Source: a virus. Taken from it: 46,534 nucleotides of DNA. This document shows, piece by piece, positions 30,781 to 38,072 of this stretch. The stretch is taken from IMG/VR virus record IMGVR_UViG_3300046167_000057, positions 1 to 46,534 of that record; one strand, 5' to 3'. Below the pieces are notes generated by a model. That model was not told where the DNA came from and made no database searches. It was given only the letters and a program-made list of their open reading frames with translations. The position numbers and the translations under genes were made by a program. Each line of letters begins with the position of its first letter. Positions within the stretch are counted from its first letter, which is position 1.

Positions 30781-31254
30781 TCACACCACCGTCCAAGTTT
30801 CGCCAGTATTGACTGTAACTGTTACACCTGTGTCCACAGTAATTGGGCCAGCAGACATGGCATTGTAGCCATCAGTAATTGTGTAGTCAGCAGCCACAGT
30901 CTGTTTATTTTCCCAGATAGGGAAGCTACCAGTAATCTGTACAGTACCACTAAAGTCTGCATCTGCAGCTTGCAGGTTCGCAGTGCTAGGATGTGTTACT
31001 GTCTGTGTAGCGTACCCCTGAAACACAACGTAGAAATCATCAGTAGCTACAATGCTGCCTGTCATAGTCAAGGCTGTGCCAGCTACAGTGTAGGCTACGC
31101 CGGGTTCTTGACGAACATTGTTTACAAACACTTCGATGTCTTGTGCGCTACCTGCAGGGTAGTCTAGTGTAAAGCCTGTGCCTGTACCCCCAGTTAAATC
31201 CTGATAGGATACTGTACTATAGTTAGTTGCAGGTATGTTACCAACGTATGCCAT
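30781..31254 (-). CDS. MAYxG fibre protein, copy 1 of the block
   Basis: 157 residues. MAYVGNIPATNYSTVSYQDL, then IEVFVNNVRQEPGVAYTVAG and FYVVFQGYATQTVTHPS, ending with repeated beta strands (GPITVDTGVTVTVNTGETW). It is the first gene of block copy 1 and the counterpart of 27434-27892. Proteins of this type are common fibre components in marine podoviruses. Confidence 0.65.
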   Translation of the reverse strand: MAYVGNIPATNYSTVSYQDLTGGTGTGFTLDYPAGSAQDIEVFVNNVRQEPGVAYTVAGTALTMTGSIVATDDFYVVFQGYATQTVTHPSTANLQAADADFSGTVQITGSFPIWENKQTVAADYTITDGYNAMSAGPITVDTGVTVTVNTGETWTVV

Positions 31255-31264
31255 TAACTAATCC

Positions 31265-31609
31265 TTATGTAATATCAAGATGGCTGAGAACAACGTCAGC
31301 GGATGACGCAGTATCGGATGTTACTTTAATAGTATCACCCGGTTCTAACACCACCTTCTGGTCTCCACCTACCACAACTAAAGAACCACCAACTGGAATC
31401 GGTGCATCTTTAACAAGGTATACACTATCTTCTGCACCCGATGTACGACTAGAAGCATCTAGCTGTACGTCTACAGTGATTTGTGTAGTTACGATGTTAG
31501 AGATACTGAGACCAATGATGGTGGTTTCGGTTGCGGCACCACAAGTTAGGATAGTCGCTGGGGACGTTCCTACTGCGGTATCTGTCTCTGATAAAAATGC
31601 GTTTGCCAT
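31265..31609 (-). CDS. Beta-rich virion protein, 114 residues
   Basis: All-beta pattern (ETTIIGLSISNIVTTQITVD; GGSLVVVGGDQKVVLEPGDT) resembling small head-decoration or fibre-attachment proteins; the gene at 35620-35979 has a similar plan (VEHLMITNSDSSNRNYTLKY; HAGDKLIVAAE). GAGGG precedes the ATG. It is the first gene after the perfect promoter at 31630-31658 and leads into block copy 1. Confidence 0.6.
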   Translation of the reverse strand: MANAFLSETDTAVGTSPATILTCGAATETTIIGLSISNIVTTQITVDVQLDASSRTSGAEDSVYLVKDAPIPVGGSLVVVGGDQKVVLEPGDTIKVTSDTASSADVVLSHLDIT

Positions 31610-31629
31610 GTTTATCCCTCTTCGGATAT

Positions 31630-31658
31630 ATTATAGAGTAATTTTACTTGTTTGTCAA
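31630..31658 (-). promoter_or_regulatory. Consensus sigma-70 promoter in the late operon
   Basis: TTGACA (31653-31658), exactly 17 bases, then TATAAT (31630-31635) on the minus strand. It lies in one of the few intergenic gaps of the late operon, 21 bases before the ATG at 31609. Both hexamers match the consensus fully. It would drive the fibre block independently. Confidence 0.8.
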
Positions 31659-31661
31659 CAG

Positions 31662-32162
31662 TTATCCTAGTGCAATAGCAAAAGCTAGTGCTGAACCGTC
31701 AGCTTCATCTGCCCAAGATAATGCTCCTGAACCGTCTGTTTGCAGGAACTGGCCTGATGTGCCATCAGCATCTGGTAATGTCCATGTTACGTTAGCAGCA
31801 ACAGAAGCCGGTGCTTGGAAAGCCACGTAGTTAGTACCGTTCGCTGAATCTTCTTTAAAACCTAGACTTCTTTGGTCTTGTATGTAAACGCTTCTATGAA
31901 ACTCATTGCCGCTACCATTAACAGCAAATACACGAACTGTGCCTGTGCTGTCATAAAGCTGAAAGTTCATGGTGCTGCCGGGTGATACTATAGCAGTACG
32001 GGTTGTGCCGGAGTTATCATAAAACAGTACATCATCACTGTTTACGTGTAGTTCTTGTGATGCGGCAGTATCAATTTTGTTATTTGTACCGTCATGGTAC
32101 AGACTGCATGTCTTGGCTGTCACCAAGCTGTAAGCGGTCGTCTGTAGCACCTGAACTGTCAC
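31662..32162 (-). CDS. Tail fibre, C-terminal part (frameshifted from 32183-33424)
   Basis: From about 32095 leftward the frame gives HDGTNNKIDTAASQELHV, NFQLYDSTGTVRVFAVNGSG and DADGTSGQFLQTDGSGALSW, a standard fibre repeat and end. The first 20 residues of the open frame (MTVQVLQTTAYSLVTAKTCS) are read from the wrong frame and are not a real start. Removing one base at 32204-32205 and one near 32096-32105 joins this to the 32183-33424 gene as one protein of 586 residues, ending AFAIALG. Confidence 0.6.
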   Translation of the reverse strand: MTVQVLQTTAYSLVTAKTCSLYHDGTNNKIDTAASQELHVNSDDVLFYDNSGTTRTAIVSPGSTMNFQLYDSTGTVRVFAVNGSGNEFHRSVYIQDQRSLGFKEDSANGTNYVAFQAPASVAANVTWTLPDADGTSGQFLQTDGSGALSWADEADGSALAFAIALG

Positions 32163-32182
32163 CGAACTGAATAAGCTGTCCG

Positions 32183-33424
32183 TTAGTATCTAGTGTGCCA
32201 CCTAAGTTGTGGAGTTGTATCGTCTACAACGTCTGCTAACCCTGCTCCAGCAGTTACCTGTGCATCAACATACGCCTTGATAGACTGCTGAGTTGCTAAC
32301 TGCGTATCACTATCAGAAGCCATATTGTCTTCGTCTAGAATGGCGGTTCCACTAACTCCTGTATCCAAAACTGCACTGGTAAGGGTTTTGTTAGTTAGTG
32401 TTTGAACATCTGTGAGAGTTGCAACAGTGCTGTCAATTGCAAGGGTAACTGTTTGGCCCGTTGCAGATGTATCGATACCAGTTCCGCCTGCTACAGTAAG
32501 AGACTGACTATCCAAATCTACAGCAGCGGTTCCGGTATCTGAAGCAACGTCCAAATCTTGGGCTGTAACCTGTGCATCTACGTAGGCTTTGGTTGCTTTT
32601 GCAGATGGAACCGTATCATCACTTGCTGAAACCAACGTGAGGTCTGTGTCCAAAACACCTGATGCAAACATGGTTGTGTCGATGTTGGAAACAGTGTTGT
32701 TCGCGGCATCGATAATTTTATTGATAAGAGTTTGCGAACCGGCTAGGGTAGCAACTGTACTATCAATAGCCAGCGTGACGGTTTGTCCGGTTGCTGAACT
32801 ATCGATGCCTGTACCACCTGCAACTGTAAGGGACTGGCTGTCAAGGTCAACAGCAGCAGTGCCTGTATCTGCAGCAACATCTAAGTCCTGTGCAGTTACC
32901 TGTGCATCCACGTAAGTCTTAATTGCCTTTGCAGAAGCAAGGGTGTCATCAGATGCCGATACAGATGTTAGGTCAGTGTCTACGTCGGTTACGGCTGTTG
33001 CGGTTCCAATCACGAGGGCATCTACATTAGCTGTGCCGTCTAGGTACAGGTCTTTCCACTCTGCAGATACGCTACCCAAATCGTACGCATCGTCGGTATC
33101 TGGAAGGATGTCTGAATTATAGCTAGTGGATGAGATGTTGTTTGCAACCACATCGCCCGCAAAGTAACCGTCTTTAAATTTAAGGGTCACACTGCCTACG
33201 TCTAGGGTATTGTTGGTTTTGGGTAGAACCTGTGTTCCGCTAACAGTCAAGTCCTGTGCTGGACCAACAACAGTAATCGGCGCACCGTTTCCAGATGTGC
33301 CGTCGTGTGTGTGTCCCGTTGAATTGCTAAACGCAGTTACTAGCTGGTCGAACTCATCATTGGAGTGTGCGGCGGTGATAACGTCGCCATCTGTAAATGT
33401 CGATTGACGGGTATAACCTGCCAT
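32183..33424 (-). CDS. Tail fibre, N-terminal and repeat part
   Basis: It begins MAGYTRQSTFTDGDVITAAH and SNDEFDQLVTAF, the virion-attachment head common in marine phage fibres, then TGHTHDGTSGNG. A KFKDGYFAG/EWKDLYLDG strand region and two long repeats follow (residues 148-235 and 258-345) with a partial third near 364-392 (SIKAYVDAQVTAG). The last residues RWHTRY are out of frame: the natural PQLGGTLDTNGQLIQFG continues in another frame. It probably forms a trimeric beta-helix shaft. Confidence 0.7.
   Translation of the reverse strand: MAGYTRQSTFTDGDVITAAHSNDEFDQLVTAFSNSTGHTHDGTSGNGAPITVVGPAQDLTVSGTQVLPKTNNTLDVGSVTLKFKDGYFAGDVVANNISSTSYNSDILPDTDDAYDLGSVSAEWKDLYLDGTANVDALVIGTATAVTDVDTDLTSVSASDDTLASAKAIKTYVDAQVTAQDLDVAADTGTAAVDLDSQSLTVAGGTGIDSSATGQTVTLAIDSTVATLAGSQTLINKIIDAANNTVSNIDTTMFASGVLDTDLTLVSASDDTVPSAKATKAYVDAQVTAQDLDVASDTGTAAVDLDSQSLTVAGGTGIDTSATGQTVTLAIDSTVATLTDVQTLTNKTLTSAVLDTGVSGTAILDEDNMASDSDTQLATQQSIKAYVDAQVTAGAGLADVVDDTTPQLRWHTRY
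32390..32983 (-). repeat. Two near-identical fibre repeats, 330-base period
   Basis: Residues 148-235 (32720-32983) and 258-345 (32390-32653) of the fibre share AKTYVDAQVTAQDLDV-like and AAVDLDSQSLTVAGGTGID blocks with few changes. Such repeats allow shaft-length change by recombination and can also mislead read assembly. Confidence 0.75.
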
Positions 33425-33427
33425 GTT

Positions 33428-34954
33428 CTATCTCCTTCCCCCCGGAGTAAATTCCAGTTGGTATCCTTTGATTGAAATTGGTGAAGCACCGTCTTTGTCA
33501 TCTAGGCGAACTGATACAGTAAATCCACTGCCCTCAATGCTCTGACGAACTAGAGGTGTTCCGCTAGAACCATATACTGCTGTACCAAACAGAGAGGATG
33601 GATTACCGTATATCGCAATTGCAGAACCCGTAGTTAAAGGGTATTGTGCCGGTTGTGGAATGGCTGATGAACTAAAATCGTAACGAATACGAAAGTCTGC
33701 ATCCACGTTGCCTTCGTTATCGTAGTTCCAGATAATTCGCTGCATCATTTTTCTGATACCAGCATCACCCATAGTAAAGTCAGGGCCTTGATAAATAGAA
33801 GAAATGTTAGTTCCGTCGAAGGTGTTGCCTTCTTCTTGAGCGTAGACGTAGCCATCATGACCGCCATGAACCGCCGTCTCTTCTCCACTGACAAATCCGC
33901 TTGCACAGCACGACGGTTTGATACCTCTGAGGTCAGCGTATTCCCACCCTACACCGCCTTCAGTACCGGCTTTGATTACACCAATAATTCCGGGACTTGC
34001 CAGTTCCGCCTGTGTATCTTCCGCAAAGAACAAGCGATATTGACTCTTTTTTCGAATAACAAGGGATGAAATTCTATCCGTAGAAACTGCGTCTAAGCGA
34101 GGCTGTATCTGTTTCGATACGGTTCCAAGTTCTACGTCCCCGATTTTCTGAGTACCGGCAATGGTTCGCAGACCATCAGGAGCCAGATAAATAAGGTCAC
34201 CTGCAATCTCTTGGATACTGAACCCATCAACGCATCCGATTTTACGAGTGACAGGCTCTAGCTGAAAATCTGCAATCGACGAGCCTGCTAAAAAGAATAT
34301 CTCATCTTCGCAAAAGATAAAGAGACGGTCACGGAAAACTTTGAGTGCCTTTACGTTACTATCTACTCTTATCGACCCGGCACCATTAGCTACGCTAAAG
34401 TCCGCTTCATCAAAAGGTGCTGTAAACACTACCTCTTGAGGATTAATAGACATGCCTGCAAAGAAGACGTGATTCTTAAACACTGTCACAAACTGAGGGT
34501 CGGCAGGTGCGCCTGTAGCATTAAGGTCGGTTACGGAACTGTTATCATATACAGAAGCGTTGTTTGCCCCATCACACCAGACTACTTTTTCAGTGTTGTT
34601 AAAATTAAAAATTGAGAAATCATAACGCCCTGCGTTAGTTCGTCCAGTATCTATCTCAGTCCACGCGCCGCTTCCTGATGTGCCTTTAAATACTTTTTCT
34701 CCGCGAGACGCTATGATTTGATTTTTGTAAATCGCAACGCCTAAAACTTTTTCGGTAGCACCTGCAGTTTGCGGCACAATATTAGTGTTGAATTTTGCGA
34801 ACCCATTGATACGACGATAGCCGCCGTTAATATCTGGTTCGAAGTTTTGTAACTGCAAGGCAGAACCGGGCGGGATAGAAAATGTATCCTTGTCCAGAAC
34901 TAAGCCGCCACCTAAACGAACAACATACGGACTGAGTAGCGAAGTATCTGGCAT
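33428..34954 (-). CDS. Tail tube / packaged-DNA stabilisation protein (P22 gp10-like)
   Basis: 508 residues, all beta. It begins SPYVVRLGGGLVLDKDTFSI and PGSALQLQNFEPDINGGYRR, the start seen in podoviral tail-stabilisation proteins. WD/propeller-like repeats follow (VLGVAIYKNQIIASRGEKVF; VFKNHVFFAGMSINPQEVVF; VFRDRLFIFCEDEIFFLAGS). It should close the head and form the tail tube beneath the adaptor. The ATG overlaps the adaptor stop by one base, so the two are coupled. Confidence 0.65.
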   Translation of the reverse strand: MPDTSLLSPYVVRLGGGLVLDKDTFSIPPGSALQLQNFEPDINGGYRRINGFAKFNTNIVPQTAGATEKVLGVAIYKNQIIASRGEKVFKGTSGSGAWTEIDTGRTNAGRYDFSIFNFNNTEKVVWCDGANNASVYDNSSVTDLNATGAPADPQFVTVFKNHVFFAGMSINPQEVVFTAPFDEADFSVANGAGSIRVDSNVKALKVFRDRLFIFCEDEIFFLAGSSIADFQLEPVTRKIGCVDGFSIQEIAGDLIYLAPDGLRTIAGTQKIGDVELGTVSKQIQPRLDAVSTDRISSLVIRKKSQYRLFFAEDTQAELASPGIIGVIKAGTEGGVGWEYADLRGIKPSCCASGFVSGEETAVHGGHDGYVYAQEEGNTFDGTNISSIYQGPDFTMGDAGIRKMMQRIIWNYDNEGNVDADFRIRYDFSSSAIPQPAQYPLTTGSAIAIYGNPSSLFGTAVYGSSGTPLVRQSIEGSGFTVSVRLDDKDGASPISIKGYQLEFTPGGRR

Positions 34955-35616
34955 TAAACGGCTCTCATATAATCCTTGCGGTTGATAAGTTCGACACGCA
35001 TACGGCCTAGTCCCTGCTCATAGTCCCGCAACGCAAGCTGCGAGAACTGTGTATCTGAACGGAGCATGTGTGTATAATAACGGGCGCGGTTTACAATCAC
35101 ATCGTGGAACCGCTCTGGAATAGCTGGTGTATCTGTTGCAGCTACCATGTCAGTGTGCGTTGCGTAGTAATAGTAACGAACCGTATAGGTTGACAAGTCA
35201 GGAACAGGAGATAGTCCAATCTTTTCATCAGGTGTAAAGTACACGTACTGAGACAAGGCCTGTCCGCTACCAGAAGGATTTGTATCGGATTCGTTCAGCT
35301 TTTCAAGATACTCATTGAATGAGATATACTTTAAAACTCTTTCTGCCGTACCTACGGACTCCTGAATAGTAAAGCTGTCAAAATCTAAAGTCTTTGCTGT
35401 AGATGGCTTTACGTATTCGCCTGTTCCTGCAACTGTTGTAATTGTTCCTGCAGTGACAGTAAAAGGCCATTCGACTTCAGAATTGATAATGTCTCGCTGC
35501 GATTTGTTAATAAAATCTTTTACAGATGTCTGGATACCCCGGCTAGAAGCCAAAGTCGTAAGTTCAACCTCGTTTACTTCTCGTAAGACAGCATTTATAA
35601 GTTCAAGAAATGTCAT
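34954..35616 (-). CDS. Head-tail adaptor protein
   Basis: 220 residues. It begins MTFLELINAVLREVNEVELT and INKSQRDIINSEVEWPFTV, typical of podoviral adaptor proteins (T7 gp11/P22 gp4 in role) that bind under the portal. The end RARYYTHMLRSDTQFSQLAL with a Tyr-rich strand is also common in this family. AGGTAAACC precedes the ATG. Its neighbours, the stabilisation and fibre genes, agree. Confidence 0.65.
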   Translation of the reverse strand: MTFLELINAVLREVNEVELTTLASSRGIQTSVKDFINKSQRDIINSEVEWPFTVTAGTITTVAGTGEYVKPSTAKTLDFDSFTIQESVGTAERVLKYISFNEYLEKLNESDTNPSGSGQALSQYVYFTPDEKIGLSPVPDLSTYTVRYYYYATHTDMVAATDTPAIPERFHDVIVNRARYYTHMLRSDTQFSQLALRDYEQGLGRMRVELINRKDYMRAV

Positions 35617-35619
35617 GGT

Positions 35620-35979
35620 TTACCTGTGGGGTTCGTAAAATTCTTCAGCAGCTACTACTACTGTTAAAGTGTTTGCGGTTTCTGCAGCCACAATTAGCTT
35701 GTCACCTGCGTGAGTATATAAAGGTTTATCTACTGTGAATATAGACTCACTACCTTTACCGTTTACTGCGTGAGAAGTGAACAATGTGTGTGTCGTGGTA
35801 GTGGCAGCTTCGTAATACTTTAACGTGTAGTTTCTATTGCTAGAATCGCTATTCGTAATCATCAAGTGTTCTACATGAGATGAAAAGTTAGCTGGCACAA
35901 CATACACGTCTGTATCACTTGTGCCTGTCAAAGCAGTTGCGTGAGTTACAAATTTAGAACCATTGTTCAGTATAGGCAT
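35620..35979 (-). CDS. Beta-rich virion protein, 119 residues
   Basis: Begins MPILNNGSKFVTHATALTGT and TDVYVVPANFSSHVEHLMIT. The pattern of strands with Thr/Ser loops fits a small beta-sandwich such as a head-decoration or collar protein. It lies upstream of the adaptor gene and looks distantly like the gene at 31265-31609. Not assigned to a named family. Confidence 0.6.
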   Translation of the reverse strand: MPILNNGSKFVTHATALTGTSDTDVYVVPANFSSHVEHLMITNSDSSNRNYTLKYYEAATTTTHTLFTSHAVNGKGSESIFTVDKPLYTHAGDKLIVAAETANTLTVVVAAEEFYEPHR

Positions 35980-35982
35980 GGG

Positions 35983-36102
35983 CTACCTATCCCAATTCAG
36001 AACTTTACGATGCAGCTTCCAAAACCAATTGCCGATGCGAGTAAAAGGCTTGCCAGTGTTTAGCAAGCCCAACGCAAGGTGCCTAGTCAAAGTCGATGTC
36101 AT
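35983..36102 (-). CDS. Small basic protein, 39 residues
   Basis: From the ATG at 36100-36102: MTSTLTRHLALGLLNTGKPF, then WFWKLHRKVLNWDR and TAG at 35983-35985. It overlaps the upstream gene by 20 bases. Short peptides of this form (helix, Arg/Trp-rich end in LNW or similar) occur near lysis and tail genes in other marine phages. Function unknown. Confidence 0.45.
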   Translation of the reverse strand: MTSTLTRHLALGLLNTGKPFTRIGNWFWKLHRKVLNWDR

Positions 36103-36286
36103 CCAAAGCTTGTAGCTTGCTATTTGCTTCGTCCCAGCTAGTAACTGCTTTGTCCATTTCTGCAAGCAAGTCAGGATGCTCCCCAATAGCTGCTGGATTT
36201 TTGATATAATTTTTGAAAGTGTATTCTGCACTTTTTTTCTGTGCCTCATATCTGTAACGCAGTGCGTCTATTGCAAGTTGTCGCAT
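36083..36286 (-). CDS. Hypothetical helical protein, 67 residues
   Basis: The ATG at 36284-36286 follows GAGGAGA by four bases; an upstream in-frame start lies in the promoter. MRQLAIDALRYRYEAQKKSA and HPDLLAEMDKAVTSWDEANS form two amphipathic helices. It is the first gene after the promoter at 36305-36333. Function unknown. Confidence 0.6.
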   Translation of the reverse strand: MRQLAIDALRYRYEAQKKSAEYTFKNYIKNPAAIGEHPDLLAEMDKAVTSWDEANSKLQALDDIDFD

Positions 36287-36304
36287 GTATTCTCCTCTTG
36301 ACTT

Positions 36305-36333
36305 ATTATAGGAGAAAAACATGTGTATGTCAA
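36305..36333 (-). promoter_or_regulatory. Consensus sigma-70 promoter in the late operon
   Basis: TTGACA (36328-36333), 17 bases, TATAAT (36305-36310) on the minus strand, 18 bases before the ATG at 36286. It overlaps the stop of the upstream membrane-protein gene. It would drive the tail and fibre genes from 36286 leftward. Confidence 0.8.
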
Positions 36334-36779
36334 ACGTTTTGTATGATTAGCCATAGTATAGGTAGAGTTAAAGAGACGAAAAGAACGATAAGCCCTATAA
36401 TGAACAGATTGTAAATTAACTCGTCGCGTTTTTTAGCAGCTAACAATTCAGCTTCTTTTTGTTTTTTACGCAAGTCAGCCTGTATTCGAACAATGTCTTG
36501 CCACGCATTCACGCCGTATTGTCCGACGATAAAGTTGCGAAGGTCGTTTTCCATCTGTTCAGCCTTCTTCTTGGCTGCAAACGTTTCTAGGGCTTCTTCT
36601 TCGACAGAACCAAACCGACGACCCTTTGCTTTACTGTGGCTGGTTTTTACGTCGTTGATGGCGTTCATCCAGCGACCTAAGTCGGCTGTCATGGACTCAA
36701 CTTCTTTGCCTACTTGGAATCCTTTTTTGATTGCGGAGTAAGCCGTAGTAGCAATCCCGATAGCAGTAACTGGGTCCAT
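36330..36779 (-). CDS. Helical protein with C-terminal transmembrane segment, 149 residues
   Basis: Begins MDPVTAIGIATTAYSAIKKG; the middle is a long charged helix (WQDIVRIQADLRKKQKEAEL) and the end is a strong transmembrane helix (LFIIGLIVLFVSLTLPILWL). The layout of soluble coiled coil plus tail anchor fits a lysis accessory or virion-membrane protein, in keeping with the lysis genes upstream. No named family. Confidence 0.55.
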   Translation of the reverse strand: MDPVTAIGIATTAYSAIKKGFQVGKEVESMTADLGRWMNAINDVKTSHSKAKGRRFGSVEEEALETFAAKKKAEQMENDLRNFIVGQYGVNAWQDIVRIQADLRKKQKEAELLAAKKRDELIYNLFIIGLIVLFVSLTLPILWLIIQNV

Positions 36780-36786
36780 TGTTTCC

Positions 36787-36966
36787 TCATTTGGCTATTG
36801 GTTTGCATACTGCTGTTATTTTTATGCGTCTGTTGTCTCCTACGGGGACGGGTCGTTGGTTAGACAACCGTTCTGCAAAGTATAAGCATCTGTCAACATC
36901 TTTGAAGCGTTGGGTTTGGTCGATTAAGGTTGCCCCCATGTAAACAGTGAGGATGAATTCAATCAT
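36787..36966 (-). CDS. Small conserved phage protein, 59 residues
   Basis: Read from the ATG at 36964-36966 (ATGA overlap with the upstream stop) to TGA at 36787-36789. It starts MIEFILTVYMGATLIDQTQR and contains FKDVDRCLYFAERLSNQ, ending ITAVCKPIAK. Proteins of this pattern are common in marine phage lysis regions. A short hydrophobic start may be a membrane signal. Function unknown. Confidence 0.65.
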   Translation of the reverse strand: MIEFILTVYMGATLIDQTQRFKDVDRCLYFAERLSNQRPVPVGDNRRIKITAVCKPIAK

Positions 36967-37151
36967 TGGTCCTGCAGCAGCAACAGTTCTAATCTTTGGA
37001 TAGCCATTTTCATATCTTGAATAGCATCCTTGTCTGCGTGGCTAACCTGCATGTTGCTAACAGTGATACTCAAGTCGTAAGTTGTTTTAAGGTTCCAACC
37101 CGCAAGGCCAATCATAATAGCCATTAAACCCGTAATGATTTGCTTTTCCAT
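36963..37151 (-). CDS. Small membrane protein, spanin/holin-like, 62 residues
   Basis: From the ATG at 37149-37151: MEKQIITGLMAIMIGLAGWN, an N-terminal transmembrane helix, then a short coiled coil (DKDAIQDMKMAIQRLELL). This layout fits an inner-membrane spanin-like subunit or antiholin. It is preceded by a ten-codon mini-frame whose stop overlaps its start. Exact role unproven. Confidence 0.5.
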   Translation of the reverse strand: MEKQIITGLMAIMIGLAGWNLKTTYDLSITVSNMQVSHADKDAIQDMKMAIQRLELLLLQDQ

Positions 37152-37183
37152 CACGTGAACCAGACTGTTCTGCCCTTTGCCAT
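37151..37183 (-). CDS. Ten-codon mini-frame joining two genes
   Basis: ATG at 37181-37183 overlaps the stop of the upstream gene (TAATG); its TGA at 37151-37153 overlaps the next start (TGATG). It codes for MAKGRTVWFT. Either it is a coupling leader, or the remains of a longer N-terminus for the membrane protein that was lost by a frame change. Confidence 0.25.
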   Translation of the reverse strand: MAKGRTVWFT

Positions 37184-37458
37184 TATCGTGTCTCCGCGCT
37201 GCGTTGTGCGCGGCGAGGCTGCACTCGTCCGCCATACTGTTTCTGAGATTTACGGTAATCAATGTAAGAATCCACACTATCAAAATAGTTAGGAAGTTCG
37301 ATACCTTGCTCTTTGTACAGTTTTTTAATGCCGTCAATGTTATTATTGTAATAACTTTTGTGCATACGAGATGGAGCATCTGAAGGAAACGGTTTAGGTA
37401 GTCCTACTGACTGTTTCTTTTTTTCTACCATTCCAATTTGTTCGGCAATCGTTTTCAT
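37183..37458 (-). CDS. Hypothetical protein, 91 residues, lysis region
   Basis: Begins directly at the lysozyme stop. It contains NIDGIKKLYKEQGIELPNYF and a basic tail (QYGGRVQPRRAQRSAETR) similar in style to small proteins of phage lysis cassettes. No family recognised. Confidence 0.5.
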   Translation of the reverse strand: MKTIAEQIGMVEKKKQSVGLPKPFPSDAPSRMHKSYYNNNIDGIKKLYKEQGIELPNYFDSVDSYIDYRKSQKQYGGRVQPRRAQRSAETR

Positions 37459-37944
37459 CTAAAATTCCCCTGTTCTCATAGCCTCTGAAAGCTTAACAGA
37501 CCTAGATTTGACCTGCCTTGCCCATCTGGAATCCATCATCTCCATTGCAGCAATATCAAACCGACCTTCGTGAATAGCATTCCACATATTCTTGAACTTA
37601 CACAGCCGGGGGACACCCATGTTAAAAGCCATGTCCATAAGAATTAGTTGGCGAACCGAATCTAGGTTTTCTACACATTCATGCACCCGGCACAATTCGT
37701 TTTCAACAATGCGAATGTCATTCAGGGCAAGGTAACGAGCATCAGCTTCAGTGATACCATGTTCGTAAACAACCGACATGCTGGGAATATCCATATATTC
37801 TAGTTCTTCTTTAGTAATTCCCCGGTCTTTAAGGTTACGACCAATTCCGATAGTTTCGATACCCAAGCTGTCCTCATAGACAGTCAGGACCATACCTTCG
37901 TGTTCGATAAGTTTATCTAAGAAGTGTGAAGTATTGTATTTCAT
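37459..37944 (-). CDS. Endolysin, T4-type lysozyme (GH24)
   Basis: 161 residues, the usual size. The catalytic triad is E16, D25 and T31 (IEHEGMVLTVYEDSLGIET), with the 9 and 6 residue spacing of T4 lysozyme E11-D20-T26; GIGRNL follows. FNMGVPRLCKFKNMWNAI is the conserved C-terminal helix pair. It cuts peptidoglycan glycan strands at the end of infection. There is no signal peptide, so it needs the holin encoded at 38256. The ATG overlaps the stop of the DUF1289 gene. Confidence 0.9.
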   Translation of the reverse strand: MKYNTSHFLDKLIEHEGMVLTVYEDSLGIETIGIGRNLKDRGITKEELEYMDIPSMSVVYEHGITEADARYLALNDIRIVENELCRVHECVENLDSVRQLILMDMAFNMGVPRLCKFKNMWNAIHEGRFDIAAMEMMDSRWARQVKSRSVKLSEAMRTGEF

Positions 37945-38072
37945 CTAGTTTTACCTCGACTGATTATCTGCTCTATAGTTCTACCACAGCCAGTACAATA
38001 CTTTCCTGCGGAATCTAATGTGCATATACCGACACACGGACTTTTAACTCTTATTGTCGCCTTTGTGTTCAT
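37941..38072 (-). CDS. DUF1289 Cys-rich peptide, 43 residues
   Basis: ATG at 38070-38072, TGA at 37941-37943 overlapping the lysozyme ATG. It reads SPCVGICTLDSAGKYCTGCG, then RTIEQIISRGKTR. The four-cysteine PCVGxC...YCxGCGRT pattern is the DUF1289 signature, best known from proteobacterial chromosomes. It probably binds a metal ion. Its role in a lysis cassette is unknown. Confidence 0.75.
   Translation of the reverse strand: MNTKATIRVKSPCVGICTLDSAGKYCTGCGRTIEQIISRGKTR

Larger units (their letters stand above)
26186..31254 (-). repeat. Duplicated four-gene fibre block (copies at 26186-27892 and 29570-31254)
   Basis: Both copies run, in transcription order, MAYxG gene, type b, type a, type c, with the last three ending in GDLA. 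Conserved N-terminal halves and divergent C-terminal halves argue for an old duplication followed by diversification. The genes between the copies (27892-29570) are unrelated to the block. Confidence 0.7.

Noticed and set aside
26186-31254. Diversity-generating retroelement at the fibre genes
   Set aside because: No reverse transcriptase and no template/variable repeat pair with A-specific changes in the window; the variation is between whole C-terminal halves.
32100-32162. Start MTVQVLQTTAYSL for the downstream fibre fragment
   Set aside because: These residues are out of frame with the fibre; the natural reading in another frame gives QLIQFGDSSGAT.
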